From Mesorhizobium sp. M1D.F.Ca.ET.043.01.1.1 (GTDB lineage Bacteria > Pseudomonadota > Alphaproteobacteria > Rhizobiales > Rhizobiaceae), in assembly GCF_003952385.1 (NCBI RefSeq), contig NZ_CP034444.1:1674001-1738000 (forward strand): DNA of 64,000 nt, read 5' to 3'. Shown one piece after another: positions 27,867 to 38,000 of this stretch. The notes beneath the pieces are model-generated. The model saw only the letters and a program-made list of their open reading frames with translations. It had not been told where the DNA came from and did no database searches. The first letter of the stretch is position 1. Each line of letters starts with the position of its first letter. A program made the position numbers and the translations under genes.

Positions 27867-29394
27867 TTAGTCGTGGTTGACACCGCTGACTTCGTTGCGC
27901 GCCGTTCCTTCAAATATTCTATTGTACAGGTCCTGGCCGAAGCTCGTTTGCAGGGGTGCAGACTCTTTCAATTTGAAGGTTCTTTCCCCGTCCTCTCGCC
28001 TCTCGGCGCGCAGAAACATCGCGCTCCGCAGACTGCGTTCGTATAGGCCGTGGGCGAACTCGAAGAGATGGGTTACGAAGTATACCTTCATCCCGGTTTC
28101 GGTCATGGCCTCGACAATCTGTCTCGCGATCTCGGAGCCCTCGCGCTCGTTTGTTGCTGCAAATGACTCATTGAACAGCACCATGGAACCAGAGCCCAGG
28201 TGATCGACAATCTCGCTCATCCGGCCGAGTTCCTCGTCCAGCTTGCCGCTCTTCATCGTGGCGTCTTCCTCGCGCTTGAAGTGCGTGAATACGCCGTGAG
28301 CCACGTCCACAGGGAATCTGGCCGCCGCCACGAACATGCCGGCCTGCATCATCAACTGAGCCAGGCCGAGGGCGCGAAGGAAGATTGATTTGCCCCCCTT
28401 GTTGGCGCCGGTAATAACGACAAGGTTCTTGCCGTCGGCATGAAGATCGTTGCCGATCACCGGCTGCCCAACATTGAGGGCCAGGCAGACGTCATAGAGC
28501 TGCTCGGCAGACTGTCGCTCTCGGCCGATGCCGGACGGGATCGGAAAGCAGACGGGCTCGCTGATTCCGGCCAGGCGCTCATGGAGGTTGAGACATCCGA
28601 TGTAGAATGCCAGCTCCGTGCGCATCTGGGTGAAGAAGCTCAAAATGTGGTCGTTCGACTGCGCGAGCGCATTGGCGACGAGATTCACACCCGGTCCTGC
28701 AGCTCCGACAGCGCCCTTGCGCCCTGCTCGTCACGCGGATGGAGATGATACGCGAGGACCGGCGGTCCCTTCACAAAAAGGCGCCTCCACCAACTCCGGT
28801 CGATGTCGAGAGGCTTGCGGAGCACGTAGTTGCCGCCCTTGTTCCCGGCCTGCAGCTCGGCGCTCATCAGCACGCCGTCGTTCAGCTTCAACTGCCGGAG
28901 ATGATACTGGATTTCGACGAAGTGTCGGCGTCGAGTTCAGTGCAGATCATGGCAAAAAAGCCCTGGAACCCGGCGGATTTGAAGCCGGAAGCCTGCTTCT
29001 CGGCGATCGTCCTCAACTTGCGCAGGCGCGACACGAACATTGTCAGCACCTCGACCGAACGGCGCAGGACGGTATCGGGATATCCCATTAGGAGGCCCCA
29101 GTGGTTCTTCTTCTCGCTTTCGATCGTCTCCACGGCGAGAGCGTAGAGTTCGAGCGCCAGCTCCGAATGGCTCAGGCAATCCCGCAGGACTTCCTGCCGG
29201 AACAGGATCGCCTCCTCGTCCTCCAGGGAGGCTAGAATGACCTTTCGCGCGACATCGAGGAGGAATTCGTCCTGGCCTGCCATCGCCTTGAACAGAGTGT
29301 CGAGCTCGAGGTCCTGCACAAGCGGCCCTGCTTGCCAGGGCAGCGCCTCTTCCCGGGCGAAGTCTCTGTCCCTGAAAAGGAGAAAAGGCTTCAT
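27867..29394 (-). pseudogene. MutS-like ATPase gene A, two frameshifts
   Basis: Three successive frames make one MutS-family protein of about 508 residues. Part 1 (29394-28888) ends FFAMICTELDAD; one base must be added near 28920 to read FVEIQYHLRQLKLNDGVLMS. Part 2 runs to ALSELQDR near 28690 and again one base is missing before VNLVANALAQSNDHI. Part 3 contains Walker A ITGANKGGKS, Walker B SGSMVLFNESF and the helix FVTHLFEFAHGL. It lacks the N-terminal mismatch-binding domain of true MutS. Apparent four-base overlaps between the parts could mimic coupled genes, but conserved residues lie upstream of each 'start'. Confidence 0.8.
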
Positions 29395-31022
29395 GACGCA
29401 AGCCTGTGTTTCAGTTCTTCATAGGTGAGGCGATGCTGGCGGGCGATCGCCATGGCGTGGGACAGCCCGTCGGCGGGTCGTCGCACGATCTTGAAGGTTC
29501 GCCGGGCTGGAACCTTCGGATCGACAGTGCTGACCATGCTCACCGTCTTCTCGTTGAGCTTGCTCAGTTCGTCGACGAACGTGACGCACACGGCCAGAAG
29601 GTCGAGCCCGGAAAGCTCTTCCATGACCTTCCGGCCGAGGAACAATGCATCATGCAGCGTCGTGGAGGTGAATATCTCGTTCATGATGACGATGCTGTCG
29701 GGCGTTGCCTGACCGAGTATGTCGTGGATGCGCAGAAGGTCGTCTTCGAGCTTGCCGTGCAGCGACCGGGTGTCCTCTTCCTTTTCGAAATGGCTGAACA
29801 GCCGATCGAACAACAAGAGACGGGCGCTTTTGCCAGGCACCGGGCATCCGAGGCTCGCCAGGTAGTGCATTTGGCCGAAGGCGCGAGCAAAGGTCGTCTT
29901 GCCACCCTGGTTCGGCCCTGTCACCACGATAATGCGCTCGGGGCCCTTCAGATGAAAATCGTTGGTGATCACGACCGCTTTCTCAGAATGCAGCTTCTGC
30001 GCAAGAGCGAGATCGAAGCCGCCGGCGCTGCTGATATCTTTGCCGCCGCTCAGCATCTCAGGATAACAAAAATCGAGCCCATCACGACGTAGCGGTGCGA
30101 TGTATTCCAGAAAGGCGAGATAGAATTCCACCTGACGATCGAAGGCACTGATCTTCGGGTCGACAAAGGTCCCGCTTGCCTCGCAGAAGGCGTGAAGCGC
30201 CTGGAAGACTTCCGGAAAAAGCTGCGCCACCATGCCCAAGCACGGCCGCCTCGATATGGTTCATCTCGAAGAAATCGGAGAATTTGGCGAGATAGCTCTG
30301 TACGGCGCCGCGTTTGAATTTGTCGAAGGTCTTTTCGACCTCCGCGCTGTAATCCATTTCCATCTCCGGTTTGCGCACCCTGATGCGGCTGCCTTTGATG
30401 TGAAGGCAGTAGCGGATGTTGGAGAGCTCGTCCTTGATCCGCACCGCCTCCCGACGAAGCGACTGGAAATGGTTCGAGTTGGTGTGCTGGGCCACGAAAT
30501 CCCGGAACGCGATCAACCCGCGTGACCGCAACCGCGTGCGGGAGAAATCGCCTCCGAGATCCGTCACGGCGTCGCAATAGGCCGTAACGGCATCGAGAAC
30601 CACCCGCTCCTTTTGGTGGAGATAGTGGAGCTTGGCCGCCTTCGCGAGGGTCTCACGCATTTCGCGCATCCGCTGCGCAATCGCCTAACCGCCTGGTTCA
30701 CGGCGTCGTCTTCAAGGTCGCGGAATACCTCATGCCGGTAGCAAACGGCGCCTACCATGCGCGCCGGAGCATGGAAGAACGGGATCAGATTGTATTCGCT
30801 CCGGCCGGCGGTAACGGCGGCGACGATCTGGTCGAGATTGAGATCGACGAAGCAGGCCGGTTCGGCGTCGATTTCCTCTGGCGTGCCGCCGAGGATGCTT
30901 TCCGTAAGCCCAGGTTCTGGATGCAGCGCCACCCTTTGCTCGTCCGGCTGCAAGGCGCTCTTCGGACTTGCGCCGTCGGCAGCCGCGTCTCGCTCATACG
31001 CTATCACGGAACCTTTGGGCAT
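29391..31022 (-). pseudogene. MutS-like ATPase gene B, two frameshifts
   Basis: Starts at 31022 (Met-Pro-Lys-Gly-Ser-Val), eight bases after uspA. Residues 30-110 (FVDLNLDQIVAAVTAGRSEY, LIPFFHAPARMVGAVCYRHE) are the N-terminal helical domain. A shift near 30695 joins AVNQAVR to AIAQRMREMRETL; a second near 30238 joins NHIEAAVLG to MVAQLFPEVF. The C-terminal part has Walker A VTGPNQGGKTT, Walker B DSIVIMNEIF and VTFVDELSKLNEKT. About 543 residues when repaired. It overlaps gene A by four bases, so the two are probably co-translated partners, a heterodimer by analogy. Confidence 0.8.
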
Positions 31023-31029
31023 GGCTCCC

Positions 31030-31449
31030 TCATTTGACGACCAGCACATGGCAGGGTGCAAGCTCGACCAGGCGGTCCGTCGTGCTGCCGATCAGCCGAT
31101 TGTAGAGGGCGGAATGGCCCATATAGCCGATCACGAGCAGGTCGAAGCCACCACGTTCGATGAAGTCGATGATGCAGGGAACGGCGTGACCGGCGACGAC
31201 ATGGGTCTCGAGCTTCACCTGCGCGGCCTTGGCCTGAAATTGCGCCTGTGCGATCACCTTCTGGTACCGCTGATCTTCATCGAGCCTGTCCTCGACGACT
31301 TCGTCGATCGTCGCCGGCATACGCGGCATCTCCTCTACCGAGATCATGGCAAGCTTGGCCTTGAGCCTGTGAGCCAGCTTCAGGGCGACGGCGAGTGCCT
31401 TGGCGGCTCCGTCGGAGCCGTCGTTGGCTATGAGGATGTTGCCGTACAT
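31030..31449 (-). CDS. Universal stress protein (UspA family)
   Basis: 139 residues, single Usp domain. N-terminal strand NILIANDGSDGAAKA carries the conserved Asp for ATP; the C-terminal VIGYMGHSALYNRLIGSTTDRL is a variant of the G-x2-G-x9-G-[ST] nucleotide loop. It starts one base after the antiporter stop and ends just before MutS-like gene B, inside the riboswitch operon. Confidence 0.9.
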   Translation of the reverse strand: MYGNILIANDGSDGAAKALAVALKLAHRLKAKLAMISVEEMPRMPATIDEVVEDRLDEDQRYQKVIAQAQFQAKAAQVKLETHVVAGHAVPCIIDFIERGGFDLLVIGYMGHSALYNRLIGSTTDRLVELAPCHVLVVK

Positions 31450-31450
31450 G

Positions 31451-32617
31451 TCAGGCCTCCTCCTCTGCCGGCCTCGCCGAACGAGCGGCGTTTTCGACCG
31501 GCTTGAAGTCCGGCTGGAACCAGCGCTGGGCTATGATTGTCGGCACCAGCGCGCTGCCGATTACGGCCGTCACCAGGATCGTATATTGCTGCTGGTCGAT
31601 GATGTGATTGGTGAGGCCAAAGAGCGCCGAGATCGTGCCGAAGGTCAGCCCGGTCGACATCAGCAGAGTGGTGTACATGCCTTCCCGCGCTTCGAAACGA
31701 AACGCCTTGGTAAGCGGCAGGATGCCGACGAATTTGGTGGCCATCTTGATCGCGAGGAAGACCGCGATCAGGCCGGCGGCCGAAAGAACGGCATGGAAAT
31801 CGACCAGCGATCCGGCCTTCAGGAAATAGAAAGGCGTCAGGATCGTGAAGGCGATGATGCGCATCCGGTGGGGAAGCTCCGGGTCGGCGAGGAAGGCCGG
31901 TGCCAGCGCCATGCCGACGAGATAGGCCGGAAGCACGGCCTCGCTGCCGGCAACCGAAGCGAGGCCGCCGAGGCCGAGTAGGACCAGGGAAATGAACTTC
32001 GTTTCCGGTTCGCTGACGCGGTGACCCACCCTTGCAAAAAACCACGGCGCGAAGCGTGGCAGCATCCAGAGCGCCACCGCCGTCACGGCGCCGAACAGCG
32101 CCAGCCAATAGTCGAAATGCGCAAAGACGACGCCGAGGGCGAGCACGGTGCCGAGATCGTTTATGAAGCAGGCGGCAAGAATGATCTTGCCCATCTCCGT
32201 CTTGTTGAAGCCGGTCTCGACCATGACAGCGTAGACGACGGCAACAGAGGTTGTCGAAAGCGATATCCCGGCGATCTGGGCTTGCGGCCAGGGCCAGCCG
32301 ATGGCGTAGTGGGCATAGAGCAAGACGCCGATATAGGGCGCCAGAAAACCGACGACGCCGATCGACATGCTCGATTTGAAGTGCTTGCGCACCACGGTGG
32401 GGTCGATTTCGGTGCCGGCCAGGAAAGTCAGCAGGATCGCCCCGAACCCGGCCAGAAAGTTCACCCATTCGGTGAGGTGCAGACCGATGGTGTTGCCGGC
32501 CACAGCCCCGACGATGATCTCCACAAGGGCGACCGACATCGCCACCCTGATCGAAATAACCGAAGCCAAAAGAGCAAGTCCTAACCAGACCGCAGAGACC
32601 AGCCAGACATTCTCCAT
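31451..32617 (-). CDS. CPA2-type cation:proton antiporter (KefB/NapA-like)
   Basis: 388 residues with about 11-12 membrane segments. FLAGTEIDPTVV near residue 65 and ACFINDLGTVLALG near 150 (Asn-Asp pair in the core helix of CPA2 antiporters) are visible. No C-terminal TrkA domain, so it is a short form. GAGGAG precedes the ATG. First gene after the fluoride riboswitch, so it may move protons, cations or relieve acid load linked with HF entry; direct fluoride export is not shown. Confidence 0.88.
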   Translation of the reverse strand: MENVWLVSAVWLGLALLASVISIRVAMSVALVEIIVGAVAGNTIGLHLTEWVNFLAGFGAILLTFLAGTEIDPTVVRKHFKSSMSIGVVGFLAPYIGVLLYAHYAIGWPWPQAQIAGISLSTTSVAVVYAVMVETGFNKTEMGKIILAACFINDLGTVLALGVVFAHFDYWLALFGAVTAVALWMLPRFAPWFFARVGHRVSEPETKFISLVLLGLGGLASVAGSEAVLPAYLVGMALAPAFLADPELPHRMRIIAFTILTPFYFLKAGSLVDFHAVLSAAGLIAVFLAIKMATKFVGILPLTKAFRFEAREGMYTTLLMSTGLTFGTISALFGLTNHIIDQQQYTILVTAVIGSALVPTIIAQRWFQPDFKPVENAARSARPAEEEA

Positions 32618-32680
32618 CGCGCTCTCCTCTTCCAGCCCGGCGGGCCGGCAGCGTTGGTAGCATGGTGGTGACGGGCAACA

Positions 32681-32703
32681 AAAAAACCCGCCTCGCGGCG
32701 GGC
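32681..32703 (-). terminator. Intrinsic terminator of the riboswitch leader
   Basis: On the minus strand GCCCGCC-GCGA-GGCGGG is followed by seven T residues. It lies between the aptamer and the antiporter start (about 60 bases before the ATG), the place expected for a transcription-terminating expression platform. Confidence 0.9.
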
Positions 32704-32740
32704 CGATCTCCTGACTCGACTCCCACCGCGCGTTTCCACT

Positions 32741-32793
32741 CGGCAGGAGTCATTAGCCTTTCAAGGCGGTTTTGGGGGACTCCATCCCCTTCC
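32741..32793 (-). promoter_or_regulatory. Fluoride riboswitch (crcB motif)
   Basis: Minus-strand RNA: GGGGAUGGAGUCCCCC, then AAAACCGCC UUGAAA GGC, then UAAUGACUCCUGCC. These blocks fit the crcB-motif: hairpin GGGG/CCCC with AUGGAGUC loop, AAACCGCC, GGC-UGAUG-like segment, and pseudoknot GGAGUC with GACUCC. It aligns nearly block by block with the Thermotoga aptamer as I remember it. A terminator follows at 32681-32703, so fluoride binding probably allows transcription of the antiporter-uspA-mutS-mutS-DUF190 operon. Confidence 0.92.
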
Positions 32794-32797
32794 AAAC

Positions 32798-32827
32798 AAC
32801 ATAGGAAGTCGAGCCGGAACTCGGCAA
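32798..32827 (-). promoter_or_regulatory. Sigma-70-like promoter of the fluoride operon
   Basis: Minus strand: TTGCCG (32827-32822), 18-base spacer, TATGTT (32803-32798). Transcription would begin about at the first G of the aptamer, 32793. Confidence 0.6.
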
Positions 32828-32867
32828 GGGCGACTTCGCGGCTTTCGCATCGGGGCACCTTGCACAA

Positions 32868-32896
32868 TTGAAATGTTACGGCCGTTACAATATGAT
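32868..32896 (+). promoter_or_regulatory. Promoter of chrB-like gene, predicts leaderless mRNA
   Basis: TTGAAA (32868-32873), a 17-base spacer and TATGAT (32891-32896). The predicted start of transcription near 32902-32904 coincides with the ATG at 32904. The spacer contains GTTAC-GGCC-GTTAC, a direct repeat around the palindrome ACGGCCGT, well placed for a repressor. Confidence 0.5.
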
Positions 32897-32903
32897 GATT
32901 GAC

Positions 32904-33446
32904 ATGGTAACTCGCCCATGGCTACTGCTGACCTACAAGGTCCCGCCCGAGCCCGCCGCCAGGCGCATCGCGCTTTGGCGGCGCCTGAAGGGGATGGGGG
33001 CGGTCTATTTGCAGAATGGCGTTTGCCTGCTGCCCAAGAGCGATGACCATGTCCGTCGTCTGAAGATGCTGGAAAACGAGGTCGCCGGGATGGGCGGCGA
33101 ATCCGTGATCCTGGAGACCGTCGCCCTCGATCGCGCGCAGGAGGAGAAGGTCATTGCCCGTTTCAAGGCCGACCGGGACGAGGCATACCGCGAGTTCATC
33201 GACAAATGCGCGGACTTCGAGGGCGAGATCGCAAAAGAGCGGGCGGCCAACCACTTCACCTACGCCGAGTTGGAAGAGAACGACGTCGACTTGAAGAAAC
33301 TGCAGGGCTGGCTCGAGAAAATCCGCAAGCTGGACTTCTACAATGCGGCGCTGGCCGTGGAGGCCGAAGAGCGCCTTCACGCCTGTGAAGCGCTGCTGGA
33401 CGCTTATGCCAAACAGGTGTTCGACGCTCATGACGAGAACCGCTGA
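32904..33446 (+). CDS. ChrB N-terminal-domain protein
   Basis: 180 residues. RPWLLLTYKVPPEPAARRIALWRRLKGMGAVYLQNGVCLLP is split here as TYKVPPEPAARR and RLKGMGAVYLQNGV, the hallmark of the ChrB N-terminal domain, followed by a long charged helical part. Full ChrB proteins regulate or help chromate resistance; this one lacks the C-terminal domain. ATG 32904 is taken because the promoter overlaps the upstream ATGs (32892, 32895). It overlaps the MFS gene by 17 bases. Confidence 0.8.
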   Translation: MVTRPWLLLTYKVPPEPAARRIALWRRLKGMGAVYLQNGVCLLPKSDDHVRRLKMLENEVAGMGGESVILETVALDRAQEEKVIARFKADRDEAYREFIDKCADFEGEIAKERAANHFTYAELEENDVDLKKLQGWLEKIRKLDFYNAALAVEAEERLHACEALLDAYAKQVFDAHDENR

Positions 33447-34683
33447 AGATCAGGCGAAAGAGGCGGCAGCAGCCGGCAATGCCGAGGGGCTCCGTTCGCA
33501 CTGGCGCGATGTGCCGACCGGCGTGTGGGCCTTGGGCTTTGTCTCGATGCTGATGGACATCTCGTCGGAAATGATTCACGCCCTGCTGCCGGTCTATATG
33601 GTGACGGTGCTTGGCACGTCCGCTCTGACCGTCGGCATGATCGAGGGCATCGCCGAGGCGACTGCGTCGGTGACGAAGGTTTTTTCGGGCGCATTGAGTG
33701 ACTGGCTGGGCAAGCGGAAATGGCTGGCGGCGTTCGGCTATGGCCTTGCGGCATTCACCAAGCCGATCTTCCCGCTCGCGCCGACAGTCGGATGGCTGGT
33801 GGCGGCCCGTTTCATTGATCGGGTCGGCAAAGGCATTCGCGGAGCGCCCCGCGACGCCCTGGTTGCCGACATCAGTCCGCCCCACCTCCGTGGCGCCAGC
33901 TTTGGCCTGCGGCAGTCGCTAGACACGGTCGGCGCCTTCCTCGGCCCTCTCATCGCAATCGGCCTGATGTGGCTCACGGCCAATCATTTCCGGACGGTGT
34001 TCTGGATCGCAGTGCTTCCTGCCTTTCTGTCGTTCGCGCTCATCACCATAGCTGTGCACGAGCCGGAGCGGCCCTCGAATCTTCGGCGCGTGAAGCTGCC
34101 GCTGCACCGGAGCGAGCTTGGACGCCTCGGGGCGACATATTGGGGGATCGTGGTCGTCGCCACCGTGTTCACATTGGCCCGCTTCAGCGAAGCGTTCCTT
34201 GTGCTGAAAGCACAGGCAATCGGGCTGCCCCTCATGCTGGTGCCTGCCGTGATGGTCGTAATGAACGTCGCCTACGCGCTGTCGGCATACCCTGTCGGGG
34301 TACTTTCCGACAGGACTGATCGGGTAACAATCCTGATCGCGGGCTTGCTGCTGCTTGCTGCCGCCGACCTTGCCCTGGTCCTCGCGCCGGGTCTTTTGGG
34401 CCTCGGCATCGGGGTGGTGCTGTGGGGCTTACACATGGGTTTCACCCAGGGCTTGCTCGCTACCCTGATTGCTGATGCAGCGCCCGCGGAGCTACGCGGC
34501 ACGGCCTTCGGAATGTTCAACCTGGCTACAGGTGTCGCACTGCTGGCAGCGAGCATGATCGCCGGAGGCCTGTGGGACGCGGTGGGTCCTGCCGGTACTT
34601 TCCTTGCCGGTGCCGGGTTCTCCGCGCTCACGCTGATTGGTCCGTTGGGATTGCGAACACGGCTGGCCTCTTCGGGGCGCTGA
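33430..34683 (+). CDS. MFS transporter
   Basis: 417 residues, 12 predicted membrane segments. MFS loop motif GALSDWLGKRKWLA near residue 75 and again GVLSDRTDRVTIL near 285; RVGKGIRGAPRDALVAD near 130 is typical of a subfamily often paired with ChrB-domain proteins. ATG 33430 lies inside the end of the chrB-like gene, so the two are coupled. Substrate unknown; chromate or another oxyanion is only a context guess. Confidence 0.88.
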   Translation: MTRTAEDQAKEAAAAGNAEGLRSHWRDVPTGVWALGFVSMLMDISSEMIHALLPVYMVTVLGTSALTVGMIEGIAEATASVTKVFSGALSDWLGKRKWLAAFGYGLAAFTKPIFPLAPTVGWLVAARFIDRVGKGIRGAPRDALVADISPPHLRGASFGLRQSLDTVGAFLGPLIAIGLMWLTANHFRTVFWIAVLPAFLSFALITIAVHEPERPSNLRRVKLPLHRSELGRLGATYWGIVVVATVFTLARFSEAFLVLKAQAIGLPLMLVPAVMVVMNVAYALSAYPVGVLSDRTDRVTILIAGLLLLAAADLALVLAPGLLGLGIGVVLWGLHMGFTQGLLATLIADAAPAELRGTAFGMFNLATGVALLAASMIAGGLWDAVGPAGTFLAGAGFSALTLIGPLGLRTRLASSGR

Positions 34684-35085
34684 GCTGCGCGCAAAGGCGC
34701 GGAGCCGGCCGGCGTTAGATCCCTGTGATGTCGGCATCGGAGCAACAACGATCTCCCGTGCGTTCGCGTGCTGCCGACGGTGTCTGCTTTGGGCGACGGC
34801 AGAGTTGAACTCTGGGGACGGTACTGGCCCATTCTGGCCAATAGCGATCTGCTTAGTCGATGGCGGCTTTTGACCCTCTCGCGAAGTTTCCGCTGCGCAG
34901 CGGATGGCCGACTTGGGTCATCAGTTCCGGTTCCGGAAGGAAATTCTTGCGCCGCCACTTCCAGACATTTCTGGTCCTATTAAGTGGACCTTCAGGCTGA
35001 GGCCGAATCGACCCTCCTCGGACCCGTTTTCACGCGTCCATGATGGCTTTTGGTGTATTATTGTACTTTCATACAGGAGGGGGAC
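34684..35085. other. Intergenic region before the cyclase gene
   Basis: About 400 bases with no credible gene. AGGAGG-like bases at 35074-35081 are the ribosome site for the next gene. Confidence 0.5.
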
Positions 35086-38000
35086 GTGGACATCGCCACC
35101 TGGCTTCGCGGTATCGGCCTGGGACAATACGAGAAGGCCTTTCGCGACAACGATATTAGTGGAGAGGTTCTTGCCCACCTGAGGGCCGAGGATCTGACGG
35201 GACTCGGCGTGACCTCCGTCGGTCACCGGCGCAAGCTGCTCGATGCGATTGCCTCACTGGCCCTAGTTTCGAGGTCGGCGCCCATTGGCGCATCCGCATC
35301 GCTGAAGACGGCGCTGCCTTTATCTGCCCCTACAGAGGCGGAGCGGCGGCAGCTCACGGTGATGTTCGTCGACCTCGTCGGGTCGACCGAGCTAAGCCGA
35401 CAGCTCGACCCCGAAGAACTGCGGGCGGTGATGCGGCGTTACCGAAGCGCGGTAACCGAAGAAGTGGACCGTTTCGGAGGGCACGTCGCCAAGTTCTTGG
35501 GCGATGGCATTCTTGCATATTTTGGCTGGCCGAAGGCACAGGAGGACGCGGCTGAACGGGCGGTCAAGGCTGCCCTTCGCATTGTGGCAGCAGCCGGTGG
35601 AATCAAGACGCAAGAGGTTCCTCACCTTCGTGCACGCATCGGTATTGCCACAGGGTTGGTGGTCATCGGAAGTCTAGGGGAAGGGGAGGCAGAGCGCCCG
35701 GACGAGATCGTCGGGGAGACGCCGAACCTCGCAGCACGGCTGCAGCAGGCGGCAGGACCGGACCAGGTTGTGATTTCCGAAACCACCCGGCACCTCGTCG
35801 GAGGGATTTTCGACCTGGAGGACCTGGGAAGGCTGCCGATCAAGGGGATAGGCCCCTCGGTAGCCCTCTGGCGGGTCCACGGCATCGGGCGCAGTGAAAG
35901 TCGGTTCGAGAGACTTCACGGCACGATGCTCACGCCGTTCGTCGGCCGAGGCCGCGAGATTGATCTGCTGCTCGAGCGCTGGGGGCGGGTCAGGCGAACG
36001 ATGGGCCAGGTTGTCCTCGTAACCGGGGAACCCGGGATCGGAAAATCGAGACTGGTGCGCTTTTTCGGGGATCGACTGAGAGGGGACCGGCTCCAGGCAA
36101 TCCATTTCGACGCCTCGCCGTACTACACGAACTCGGCGCTACGGCCCGTCATCTCGGAAATCCGGCGCTCTGCGGAGTTTGCAAACATTGACCCGGACAA
36201 AACACCGTTCAGGAAGCTCGAGCTTCTTCTGGGAAGGGCTTTGTCCGATACCACCGGCGCCATCCCTGTCATCGCCGATCTGCTCGGCGCTCGAACCGGC
36301 GAGCAGCATTCGTTACGTGATCTGACCCCTCAGCAGAGGAAGACCATAACGTTTGCAGCGCTGCTGAACTGGGTTGAGGAGCTCGCGACGCGGCATCCGC
36401 TGCTCATGGTCGTTGAGGACGCACAATGGCTCGACCCGACGACGCTGGAACTGGTCGATCGGATCAACGATCGGATCGCCCAATTGCCCGTGCTGCTGCT
36501 CGTCACTTTTCGGCCGGAGTTCAAGCCGACCTGGAGCGGCGCACACGTTGACTGGATCGTGCTCGAACGGCTCGATCCGATTGAGGCGGCCGCAGTAGCC
36601 GAGGCCGTTGCGGGCAAGCGTCTTCCGCAGGAAGTCTTGAACGAGATCGTCGCGCACACCGACGGCGTTCCGCTGTTCATCGAGGAATTGACCAAGGCGA
36701 TGCGCGATCTCAACGTCCTTGTCGACGCAGGAGATCACTTCGACCTTTTGGGATCTCTGCCTGCAGTCACGGTTCCCGTGACACTTCAGGACGCGCTGAT
36801 GGCTCGGCTCGACAGCCTGCCGCCCTCCGCAAGGCATGCCGCGCAAGTCGGTGCCGTGATTGGGCGGGAGTTCGATCGTGCGCTGCTGGCGAGCGTGAGC
36901 GACATGCCTGCCGGTGAATTGGAGACGGCGCTCTCGGAACTGATCGGAGCCGAGCTAATCTTGAGCGGCGGCACCACGGCCAGCCCGGCAAATATCTTCA
37001 AGCACGCTCTCATTCAGGACGCCGCCTACGAATCGCTCCTCAAAAGGCGCCGCCGGGAACTGCACGGCGCGATTGCCGACGCGCTGGTCAACAGATTCAA
37101 GGACACGGCCACAGCTCATCCCGAACTCGTCGCCGGCCACTACGGCAGGGCCGGGCTCGTCGAACAGGCAGTGCCATATTATCAGGCTGCGGCACGCACG
37201 GCGATCATGCGCTCGGCGACAAGAGAAGCGTTGGGCCAGCTCAATACCGGTCTCTCGCTTCTCGAAACGCTGCCGGAAGGCTTGGAGCGCAACCGACTTG
37301 AACTCGGGCTCCGCCTTGCGCTCGGCGATGCGCTCCGGGCGGCTAGAGGCACGGCGGCGGTCGAAACGGGCACCGCTTATGCTCGCGCCCGATTCTTGGC
37401 CGGGCAAACGGGAGCGGAGCACGAGAACCTCCGGGCCTGCTATGGCGAGTTTCTCTGTTACTACAATCGCGCGGAGCTCGATCGCGCGCGCGAAGTCGAA
37501 AACGAGCTGATGCGCGCGGCGGCGCGCGCATACGGCGAGGGTGGCCCAATCGGAGCGGACGCAGCCGGATTCGTTGCCCTTTGGATGGGCGATTTTGCCA
37601 CCGCACGCTCTTTCCTGGAACAGCGGGTCTCGACGAAAGCACCTGTCCTGGACCCTCTGCTCGGTGCGGACATCGCCGACGCCGGACCGAACCTCTACCT
37701 TGCCCGGACGCTGCTCATTCTGGGCTACCCCGAGCAGGGGTACCGGCGGTGTCGGCAGGGTCTGGAAACTGCGGAGAAAACGCGCCAGCCCTTCGCGATC
37801 GCGTTGGCTCTCGCCAACACGTGCGTCTACTACCACTTGTGCAAAGACTGGCTCGCCCTTCGGCGCGACAGCGAGCGCCTGATTGCTCTCGCGTCCGAAA
37901 AGGCCATGCCTGCAATGTTGAACAAGGGACGGGGCTTTCGAGCTGCCGCACTCATCGCTGAAGGAAATGCAACCGACGGCCTCGAGACCCTCAAATCCTG

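Noticed and set aside
28685..28891. Separate small gene inside the MutS-like region
   Set aside because: Its TTG start has conserved MutS residues (FVEIQYHLRQ) in the same frame upstream, so it is the middle of a frameshifted gene.
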